From Prochilodus magdalenae (lineage: Eukaryota; Chordata; Actinopteri; Characiformes; Prochilodontidae), in NCBI GenBank assembly GCA_024036415.1, contig JAMWET010002870.1, positions 1-64,000 on the forward strand: 64,000 nucleotides of DNA, read 5' to 3'. This document shows positions 56,601 through 64,000 of this stretch, piece by piece. Below the pieces are notes generated by a model. The model had not been told where the DNA came from and did no database searches. It worked only from the letters and a program-made list of their open reading frames with translations. The translations under genes were made by a program, and so were the position numbers. The stretch's first letter is position 1, and each line of letters starts with the position of its first letter.

Positions 56601-59600
56601 CAAGTAGAATTTATATTGACTTACAAGGCCCTCCTCAAACTCCCTCAGCTGCTGTGTTTCCTTTTTGACCTGAGAAGGGAAGAGGAGATTTAAGGAATAA
56701 TTTGCAGTAACCTAATATTATTCTTACCCAAAACAGCAAGCCAGTCAAACCAGTCAAAAGATCTCTGGTGTCCAAACTTTGCTTGGTAATTTCACTTTGG
56801 AGCTACCAAGCTAATATAGACAACATAGCACAGGGGTCATCAATCTTATCCACGAGGTGTTGGTGTAGCTATAGTATTTTATTTAATTCAAGCATTTGGT
56901 CCTGCTCTGTTACTGTCCAAAGAAAAACATGCATCTCCAAAATGCTAACTTTACCGGACACAGCAAAAACTTTATTTACATTTAATGTAGGGTAAATGTA
57001 AAGCAGGTGTTCTAGAAGCATTTCTTTTGGTCCAATCTTCATAAAAATGGGCCTATACCCAACAGTTCTCATGTCAAATAAAAAGACAAAATTGAGCCAT
57101 ATCCTTCTTTGGACAGCACCAAATTAACCTTCCAACAATTTATTGATACTATGATGTGTACTCCTGCTTGACTGGGATCACAACCTGCAGCCACACCAGG
57201 CTTTCACATAAAAACTGCTGACTGTTGTTTTATGTTTGATGAGCAGTGTCTAGCTGCAATGCCTCTAACACATGCTCATACATTTCAGTAGTTATTGGTA
57301 GAAGACCTAGGACCAGTTTTTCACCACAGTCCATAAGGAATATCAAAGAAACAAACGATTTAAATGGTTATATAAATCCAAACAATTTGATTAGCAATGA
57401 ATCATCCCCATTTACTCTACACAGCCAATAACAACTCTACCATAACCCAATCTGATCTCAAGAGTTTTAATCTTTTTCCTAAATGTACTCCTTTTGAATT
57501 AATGGTCCTAGGGGATTTAATCTTAACTGGCTTTTTAATGCAGATTTTTAAGGCTTTTTTATTTTATTTTATTTGATTTGATTACTTTATAAGACATGAC
57601 AAAAGGATAACTAGGTAAACTAATTATAATTAAATTATTTAATTGTTTTAATAAGTTGATTACTATATTTATGTTATGTTATTATAGATCATAAGATTAT
57701 AAATCTTTACTATTCTCTTAATTCTTTCTTGTCAATTTCTTTTATATGTCAGCCTTTTTTAATTATGTTTTAAACCACATATTTTTGTACTTTAAAAAAT
57801 AAACATATTTTGCGAACTCACATTAGTTTAGTGTTTTGCAATATAGTCTTTAAAAAAATTTTTATCTTTTATATTTTCATTAAAAAGCAAAACCAACCGC
57901 AGGTCCCCCTTCTGGATGTTTGTAGACATAAATGTATCATGTACTCTGGGCTTTCTTAAAGGCTTTAAAGTATAAACATAGAAAATTAAACAACAACCTG
58001 CTTTCCTGGTGCACACAGTTGTGAACTCTCTCTAAAGATTGCTTATTTTATATACTTTGTTTTCTAAATTTTAAATCAGTGGAAAGTGTGGAAATCGCTG
58101 CAAAAGTGCAGACTTGCCAAAGGGCCAAATGTCCCTACGACCTATGGTTGGGCAGTATGACGGTATGCGGTATACCATGGTATTCAAAAATGGCGACAGT
58201 ACTTAGAAAATGTGACTCGCCAAATGTCTGCCTCACTTCTGCCTAGAAAACAGGGACCTTAAGACATTTGCATATCCACAATAAGGAAGAGTGGGAGGGG
58301 TATGCAGTTTGAGCTCACTGCTTGGTGCTCACTGTTCACTGTGCTCACTGTTGGAAGCAATAACGCAAAGAGAAAAGCGACAAGGCATCATGGCAAGCGG
58401 TTTTCCAAAAAAAAAAAAATGCCACTGCTGCAATTTGGCAGCACTTTTCATTCCAAATGAAAAAGGAGAGCCATCAAACCTCGATGAACCAGTATGTAAG
58501 ATCTGCCTAAAAACTGCCTCAGCCAAAGATGGAAACACATCGAACATGCATTCCCACCTAAAAACTAAGGACCCATCAATCGCAGCACAGACATTGTTGA
58601 CCTCAAAGAGCAAGGTGACCCCCGCTGGAAAAGACCAGAACCGCTTATCACATCAAACTTTAATGGAAGCTTTCAGCAAATCCACAAAATACAAAAGAGA
58701 CAGTGCAAGATGGAAGGCGGGTACATCAGTGGTGACAGAATATCTTGCTAAAGAAATGGTAGCATTCCACACCGGGGAGAAAACGTCATTTAAAGCCATG
58801 ATTCAAACACTCGATTGCCAGTATGAGTTGCCTGGAAGGAAAAACTTTTCTCAAACAGCAATTCCAGACTTGTACCTTATCCCGAACTCGGTTATACAAG
58901 TGTTGCTATCGAATGCAGACAGCTATGCATTGACAAGAGAAATGTGGTCGTCAGTGAATATGACACCATACACGTCTTTGACGGCCTACTTCATCACACA
59001 CGACTGGAAATGTCTAAATGTCTCGAAACAACATTTTTAGCCAGAAAATACTTGTGCGCCTCTGCCACGAGTGCACCATCAGAGTGGTTATTCAGCACAG
59101 CAAGCAATATTGTTAGCCCAGCTCGCAGCTTGCTTGAGCCTGACAAAGTAAACCAGTTAGTTTTTCTGGCAAAAAAACGTTGAATAAATTGAAAATCGAT
59201 TAGGTAACGATAGCGAAACTTTGTTGCCGACGTTTTGTGTTTGCGCCAGTTAATGACAGTTGATGTCACCCTCATGTTGTGCTATTCCTTGTTAGGTTAA
59301 GGCCTGCTATTTTATCTTCAGATTTTTATGGACATTGGCCAGTGAGAGTTTTTGATGGCTTAACTAATGTAATTGATGTGTATTTAGACATGTGAAATAA
59401 TTATTATTATTCAGATAGGATAATAAATAGTGTTTGACGTTTGTTTTTTGTAATAAAACGTATGAATACTGTCGTTTGTATAAAGTTTATCACCTGAACG
59501 CACCCCTCCCCCACCAGTAATACCATATGCCACGATATTATCTGAGGACGGTATGGCAGTCAATACGTCAATACCGCCCAACCCTATTACGACCTGAACA

Positions 59601-62600
59601 ACGGGTACAACTTCTAGCAGCTTTATTGGACTTATACAGCCATGTGTGTCTGATGCACCAGAGTTAAAATCCAATACACAGCCAGAGGACACTGGCCTAC
59701 CTGAGGATCAACCTCACTCCCCTCAACAAAATGGCAGTTTTTTCCCCAATTATTTCCCTACAGCAAGTGTAAAGTAACAAGGAAACAGCTGCCTGTAGCC
59801 TGTTTTGCAACAAGTCGCAAAGGCTTAGCTACTCAAAGCACCACATGGCTTATAGCTCCAAACATATATTGGCTGATCAACTTTATAAAGGTAAGTTATT
59901 AAGGAACATTTTACAAATTTAGCACCATAGTGTGACCTTACCTTGACAGCCTTTTCTGCTTCGGTCAATGGGCGAATCTTGTAGGCAGGGACTATGTCCT
60001 TGAAGATCTCCATCAATGAGACCATGACCAGCTTTCGGACTGTGACTGCCACACAAGGGTCTGTCTCCATCAACATGGTTCGCATCTCTTTCAGCTTTTT
60101 AATCTGGTAGGGTACAGGAGTCACACATCAAATAACTACTCCTAACCTGAAGATTTACCAGGGGAGGTTATGTAATATTAACTAGATTTGTAATGAGTGT
60201 GTATCTTCTTAGAAAGTGTGAACTGAAAAAACACAGGCAGAATAAGACAAACAGTATGCCACAGCTGCAACACTCATTAAAATGAACAACATTAAAGTTG
60301 TGTATCTTACACTGGAATTTGGATTTGCCAGGATGGCAGACCCCAAAGCAGCTATACGCAATTTCCTCTCCTTTAGCTTCTGAGAGCGCAGCTCAAACTG
60401 TTCTTCAGGAGTCAAAGTCAGGAAGTTGTCAGATTCTTCCTCTGTTGCTTGCAAATAAGAAGACAGAAAAGTTCAGTTTTCTAAAGCACATGACTTTTTC
60501 ATACCTTACAATCACTGCAAAGTCTGCCTTTTGTTGCACTGTACAAAATGACAACAGTACACAAAAAAAATGACAATTGTGTGTCTATAATGTTTATATG
60601 TGCTGGATGCCACTTTGTAGGAAAACAAGAGTTAAATTACCCTCAATCAGTGCTTATTTACTGTGAAGCTAATTGGCTCTGGTGCACATGATGATGTTTT
60701 CTATGCAGAGTCATGCAAAATGGAACAGTAGGTAATGTGATTTAGCTTTAAACTGGTTGGTGCAAATCAGTAGTGCTCACAACAAAACTATTAGGTGTGA
60801 ATACAAGCCTGCTGCAAACTCACATATAAACTCATCTTGAGCATGATTGCTAAACATTACTCCCAACTTTAACTCCCCTAAATAAATAAATAAATTAATA
60901 AATAAATAAAATTTCCTTTGTAATGCACTGGAAATTTAGCACTGGCATTTAGTCAAGTGCCAGTGAACTGTATTACACTCCAAAATTAGCCAAAGAACTC
61001 CTCCAACATTACAACCCTCCCCCATACCCATCAGGTTCATCATGAAAAAGTTTACAGAGTATAGGCCTGCCTTTATATTGAAATTATTCAAATTGGAACT
61101 TAATTAAAACCTTGAATGCTAGTAGAAACACACACCTTGTCCTGACTCATCTTGAGCTTTCTCTTCTTCCTGTTCTTCCTCCTCATCTGCTTTCTGCACC
61201 ACTAGAAATCCAAATGAAATCACGGTTACAACATGTAAATACAATCACACACTGGGCCCATATCCAAACACATAACAGGCACACCTGGCTTCTCCATGGT
61301 TTGAGGAATAATGCCACTCTTGTCTTTTATTGGCAGTAAATGAATAAGCTCCTTCTCCTCCTCTTGCTTCATCTTCCTAGGCATCTTCTCGTACTTTTCC
61401 ACCGGCTTGTCTGACTTGCGTTTCTTGGAGTGAACAGGAGCACTGTGACACAAAAAGACAAATTGCAGTTTCTGTAGATATAAGGTTGAAATCAGGTACA
61501 GGATTTGAAATGTGTGTGGTTATACCTCATTTTAGGTTCTTTTGTTTTTATTTTCTTATCTATCACAATATTTAATCATTGCTTGCTAGGACTTTAATGC
61601 ATCTGTGAAAGGCAGACGCTCAGCCAAAGCTAATTACATTGCTTATAACTTCCTAAAATACAAATCATCACTGTCATTTAACATCATCAACACAGTGTAC
61701 AATCAAATAACAGAATGCCTTACCAAGAGGACAGATCTCTTGTGATGAATGAAGCTTTCTGAGCCATCTCTCTAATCCGCTCCATGTCTTCCTCGTCCAT
61801 CATGTCCGTTGGTAGGGACTCCAGAAACTCTTCCTCCTCCTCCTCCTCTTCTGCACAACACACATGCAACAAAACACAACACTGTTCATGAAACTAACTC
61901 GCTTTGCTCCAACAGCATTCTGAGGAGATCACGCAGTAGACGTGGGAGACTGAAAGGGTATTTCTCCTTCACCTGGTTTCTTCTTGTAACGCTCCAGAGG
62001 CTTTAAAGTCTGATGGGACACATCACTGATGGCCTGGCGGAGCCTTCTCTGCTCCTTGCGCTGTTTCTTTGCGCTGCTTTGCTGCTTGAACTGGCGATTC
62101 TTCAGCTTGTTTTCAAGCTTCACGTTGCTTGTTTTGAGCAACTTACGGAAGCTAGGCTTCTTCTTTTTATGATGTTTTGATGCCTGGTGGCGAAAACACA
62201 TTCAGATGAAGTAATTACATACAGAAATCAATTACACTGAACAAGTACGTTTTGTTTTTGTTAATATCAGGTCATATTTCGTAATGGATCAGAACCATAT
62301 GAGGAGCATTTGTGACAGAAATGTAGTTACACAGCGTAACAGATTCTAACAGCCCTTCAACAACAAGAAGAGCTATTGCTAATCATACATAAAGTAAACA
62401 AAGCCTTTGAGAACCGTGAACCTTTAACTAAAAGTTGACAACTCCCAGTGTTAGCTAAAGCATTACTCTACAGGACTTCAAACAACAACAAAAAAAAAAC
62501 CCGGAATAAATCCTGGCCCGAGAAGTCTGTGTTGAATTTACTTTCTTAGTAGTACAGTTAGCCAGCCAGCTGCGTGCTAGCTACACAGAGTACAAGACAA

Positions 62601-62643
62601 AGGAGAGTCGTCTATGAAATACTTCATTACTTACCGCTCCCAT
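48432..62643 (-). CDS. noc3l: Nucleolar complex protein 3 homolog (21 exons, joined)
   Basis: Nucleolar factor that pairs with NOC2 in early 60S pre-ribosome assembly and export; the yeast protein is also linked to replication licensing (family knowledge). Exons, from the start codon down: 62643-62635, 62183-61973, 61850-61724, 61442-61285, 61201-61136, 60447-60311, 60103-59942, 56669-56576, 56496-56321, 55889-55761, 55658-55527, 55116-55036, 54916-54816, 54678-54606, 54336-54273, 54194-54123, 53634-53453, 52346-52218, 51067-50970, 48721-48637, 48554-48432. All phases agree and the sum is 2409 nt: 802 aa, against about 800 in human. The first exon codes only Met-Gly-Ala. Intron 19 holds a Tc1-like transposon and intron 7 a deleted hAT element; neither touches an exon. 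Confidence 0.95.
48968..50649 (-). mobile_element. Tc1-like element with DD35E spacing and long TIRs (inactivated), noc3l intron 19
   Basis: TA duplications at 48966-48967 and 50650-50651 flank a 1682-bp element. Its inverted repeats are about 220 bp (48968-49187 and 50428-50649) and begin CAGTCCCTGACATAAG on both ends; near-identity of the arms suggests a fairly recent insertion. The inner end of each arm (GGCAAGACAAAAGTTGTCGC) echoes the outer end (CTGACATAAGGTCTGTCGC), an IR/DR arrangement. Confidence 0.93.
49289..50291 (-). pseudogene. Tc1-like transposase, DD35E spacing, one frameshift
   Basis: The start is the ATG at 50291 ([20 protein letters not shown]). The N-terminal part holds a helix-turn-helix ([20 protein letters not shown]) and a GRPHKT motif. 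The frame shifts at a 7-A run (+ strand T run 49917-49923), and the catalytic part continues in another frame to HTKY at 49289. Catalytic motifs: [31 protein letters not shown] and [13 protein letters not shown] count 35 residues between the second Asp and the Glu, one more than in classic Tc1. Apart from the single indel the protein looks intact. Confidence 0.88.
52840..52930. repeat. Fragment of the foldback repeat family in noc3l intron 17
   Basis: GTTAGGACCATTGGGGCAGG, ATTGTTGTGATGATGGAACA and GACATGGTGGTGGTAAGTTA correspond to the outer arm; GTTAGGACC also begins the copy at 63394. Confidence 0.5.
54123..55658 (-). CDS. noc3l: noc3l exons 11-16: central helical region leading into CBF domain
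   Basis: Exons 55658-55527, 55116-55036, 54916-54816, 54678-54606, 54336-54273 and 54194-54123 encode residues 424-598. Seen: [30 protein letters not shown], a charged coiled stretch ([20 protein letters not shown]), [54 protein letters not shown] and [14 protein letters not shown]. All junctions are phase-consistent and match the human order. Confidence 0.95.
55761..60103 (-). CDS. noc3l: noc3l exons 7-10: NOC3 domain
   Basis: Exons 60103-59942, 56669-56576, 56496-56321 and 55889-55761 encode residues 237-423. Conserved blocks: [99 protein letters not shown] and [20 protein letters not shown]. The helical repeat pattern fits the NOC3p domain. The 3.27-kb intron between exons 7 and 8 carries the hAT relic and a MITE. 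Confidence 0.95.
56905..57120 (+). mobile_element. GTCCAA-family MITE, copy C (diverged)
   Basis: Left arm TACTGTCCAAAGAAAAACAT followed by GCATCTCCAAAATG matches copy B in the same orientation; right end TTCTTTGGACAG is its inverted partner. The middle shares TTTACATTTAATGTA and TTTTGGTCCAATCTTCAT-like blocks. It lies in noc3l intron 7. Confidence 0.65.
57400..57540 (+). other. Possible LINE endonuclease fragment
   Basis: Around 57496-57535 the + strand reads close to ELMVLGD followed, after a probable one-base loss, by NLNW, recalling the GDFN motif of APE-type LINE endonucleases. Only this short stretch is suggestive. Confidence 0.2.
58144..59587 (+). mobile_element. Internally deleted hAT (ZBED-type) element, noc3l intron 7
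   Basis: An exact 8-bp target duplication TACGACCT lies at 58136-58143 and 59588-59595. The ends are imperfect inverted repeats (GGTTGGGCAGTATGACGG and, inverted, GGTTGGGCGGTATTGACG). An 8-bp duplication plus BED-finger coding sequence identifies the hAT superfamily. It inserted in antisense orientation relative to noc3l. It is 1444 bp, far shorter than an autonomous element, so it is a deletion derivative. Confidence 0.92.
58390..59183 (+). pseudogene. Remnant hAT transposase: BED zinc finger plus C-terminal dimerisation piece
   Basis: From [15 protein letters not shown] at 58390 a frame runs to 59040 with a BED-finger pattern (CHCC...VCKICLKT...[10 protein letters not shown]), [15 protein letters not shown] and the start of the RNase H-like core ([20 protein letters not shown]). 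It then breaks; the C-terminal dimerisation region continues in another frame up to 59183 ([38 protein letters not shown]). Most of the catalytic core and its insertion domain are missing, so it cannot be a working transposase. Confidence 0.87.
60311..62643 (-). CDS. noc3l: noc3l exons 1-6: basic and acidic N-terminal region
   Basis: Residues 1-236. After MGA comes a highly basic stretch ([40 protein letters not shown]), a likely nucleolar localisation signal. An acidic block follows (seven Glu, [11 protein letters not shown]), then [20 protein letters not shown], a hallmark of NOC3L, an acidic exon (DEEEEQEEE) and [20 protein letters not shown]. Exon 1 is recognised by the ATG at 62643-62641, the donor GCG|GTAAGTA and phase-0 agreement with exon 2; its tiny size makes it the least certain exon, but it gives a complete reading frame. 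Confidence 0.88.
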
Positions 62644-63080
62644 TCTGAACACTAATTCCTACTTTTGCCAAACGCCTTTTTTCTTAAGTCTTTTTCAGTA
62701 TAATTGTGAAGTTGTGCACTCCGTTCACCAGGAGCAGGAATCTCTCGCACACACGTGTTTTTCTCACACTGACGGATCCAGCTTTGTCTCCACCCTGCTC
62801 TCTAGCGGCCTGGAGGACATACACGCCACTGCAATGCAATTCTTCTTGATCTGGAGATTTTGTTCGCTGACTCGTTCCGCAGTTTTCGAGATATCGACAC
62901 TGTTCCAACTCTGGAATGTTCGGTTTGCATGCAGCTTTCTGATCCCGCCTTCCTCACATTCTTTTTACCCCACACACAGACTCTATTGTTACCTTTGCCC
63001 AACAGTCACCAAACTTGATGTACTCACTAAAGACACATGCCCAATCGTTCCTCAAATTGTGTCCCATCCATTTTAAACAA
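62644..63080 (-). promoter_or_regulatory. noc3l: noc3l upstream/promoter region
   Basis: The segment right of the start codon is richer in GC and CpG than its surroundings (for example around 62700-62900) and holds no convincing coding frame. It is the expected place for the noc3l 5' UTR and promoter. Specific elements and the start site cannot be fixed by eye. Confidence 0.4.
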
Positions 63081-63119
63081 CACCTTAGTAAGCCCCAACC
63101 TCACAGTAAATCCTCACAC

Positions 63120-63350
63120 CATATTAGCTGCCTAGCAACACCTCAGCGACCACTTGAGACATCACAGCAACTGCCTAGTAAAACTTTAGCTACCATCTGA
63201 GACATCACAGCAATTACTTACCAACACCTTGGCAACTGCCTGGGATGCCATAGCAACCCACTGGGATACCATAGCAACTATCTGGGATACTACCACAACA
63301 GCCTAGCAAAACCTCAGCAACCATCTAAAATACCAAAGTATGCAACCAAT
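63120..63350. repeat. Minisatellite with (A)TAGCAACC(A)CCTGGGATACC unit
   Basis: About ten imperfect units, e.g. CCTAGCAACACCTCAGCGAC, CCATAGCAACCCACTGGGAT, CCATAGCAACTATCTGGGAT. Better preserved than the related array at 23740-24030. Confidence 0.65.
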
Positions 63351-63389
63351 AGCTGCCTTTTTTTATAATCTCCCTTTCACACTGTTTAT

Positions 63390-63790
63390 CAAAGGTTAGG
63401 ACCCCCACATGGCTACGAGAGTTTTTTATTTGGGTGACACTGCTGTGTTATGTGTTAGTGTGTGCTGTGCTGGTGTGAGTGGATCAGACTGATGAATGCT
63501 GCTGGAATGTTTAAACACTGTGTCCACTCACTGCCCACTGTATTAGACACATTTATCTTGCTGGTCCACCTTGTAGATATAAAGTCAGAGACAACAGCTC
63601 ATCTGTTCCTGCACAGTTTGTTACTCATCCTTTAGTCTTTCATCAGTGGTCCACAGGACGGTGACCACAAAACACTGTTGACTGTGTGATTTTGGTGAAT
63701 GGAATATTCTCAGTCCAGAGGTGACAATGAGCTGTTTAAAAGCCCAGCAGCACTGCTGTCTGTGTCTGATCCACTGGTACCAGCACAGCA
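63390..63790. repeat. Foldback (palindromic) repeat element
   Basis: Arms at 63463-63489 (TGCTGTGCTGGTGTGAGTGG ATCAGA) and 63763-63790 are inverted copies, and further blocks are mirrored inside (GCTGCTGG..TTTAAACA..CACTCA versus TGAGCTGTTTAAAAGCCCAGCAGC). No coding capacity. From memory, this type of repeat is abundant in otophysan fish genomes. Confidence 0.7.
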
Positions 63791-64000
63791 AACTGAATTA
63801 ACATTATAACCTATAGAAATTAATAAACAAATACTTATTAGATTTTATATAGGAATATTTTGTTTTAAGTAATACTAATGAAGAAATTCCCACTGAGACC
63901 TTGCAATTATGCCAACTGCCAAGTTATTCGACACAGTACTGCTCACCTCCTACTTTAGTTGGGAGTAAGGCTGTGATGAGTGGGGAAGGGAATGGGTAGG

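Noticed and set aside
58291..59040. 249-codon frame as a domesticated ZBED gene
   Set aside because: It sits inside an element with intact target duplication, lacks the catalytic core and breaks frame before the dimerisation region; a transposon relic is the simpler reading.
62714..63076. 120-codon + strand frame upstream of noc3l
   Set aside because: No domain, unbiased composition and position over the expected promoter; probably chance in GC-richer DNA.
63120..63350. CRISPR-like repeat array
   Set aside because: Units are imperfect, contiguous and without spacers; a eukaryotic minisatellite.

Overview
This is a vertebrate nuclear window, almost certainly from a ray-finned fish. It is AT-rich, its exons are spliced with GT-AG borders, and it is crowded with microsatellites, Tc1/mariner and hAT transposons, MITE-like elements and a LINE fragment. 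Several repeats recall families common in otophysan fishes (characins, catfishes and relatives); that placement is from memory and is tentative.

Two complete protein genes lie tail to tail. On the + strand, 2487-44790 encodes a short form of phospholipase C epsilon 1 (plce1). I could chain 31 coding exons in phase (5436 nt, 1811 codons plus stop) with the full order RasGEF, PH-like, EF-like, PLC X, acidic linker, PLC Y, C2, RA1, RA2. On the - strand, 62643-48432 encodes NOC3L, a nucleolar 60S ribosome-biogenesis factor, in 21 exons (2409 nt, 802 codons plus stop). The order plce1 - noc3l matches what I recall of the human 10q23 neighbourhood. The two genes work in unrelated processes (Ras/Rap-regulated phosphoinositide signalling and ribosome assembly); their proximity is conserved linkage, not an operon. 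Their predicted poly(A) signals face each other about 210 bp apart, near 48046 and 48264.

Layout: 1-2100, AT-rich flank with no gene seen; 2125-2529, GA-rich leader and first coding exon of plce1; 2530-14859, long first introns with a Tc1 relic, a MITE and microsatellites; 14860-19816, RasGEF and PH-like exons; 19817-24619, intron with a nested LINE/MITE cluster; 24620-44790, PLC core, C2 and RA exons, with an inactivated DD34E Tc1-like transposon at 36157-37702; 44791-48070, probable long plce1 3' UTR; 48240-62643, noc3l, with an inactivated DD35E-spaced Tc1-like element at 48968-50649 and an internally deleted hAT element at 58144-59587; 62644-64000, noc3l upstream region with a minisatellite and a foldback repeat.

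No new biological system is evident. The most interesting items are two frame-preserving small exons in plce1 (27 nt in RA1 and a candidate 42-nt cassette in the X-Y linker), the unusual D-to-E spacing of the transposase in noc3l, a small MITE family with three copies here, and the nearly abutting convergent 3' ends.
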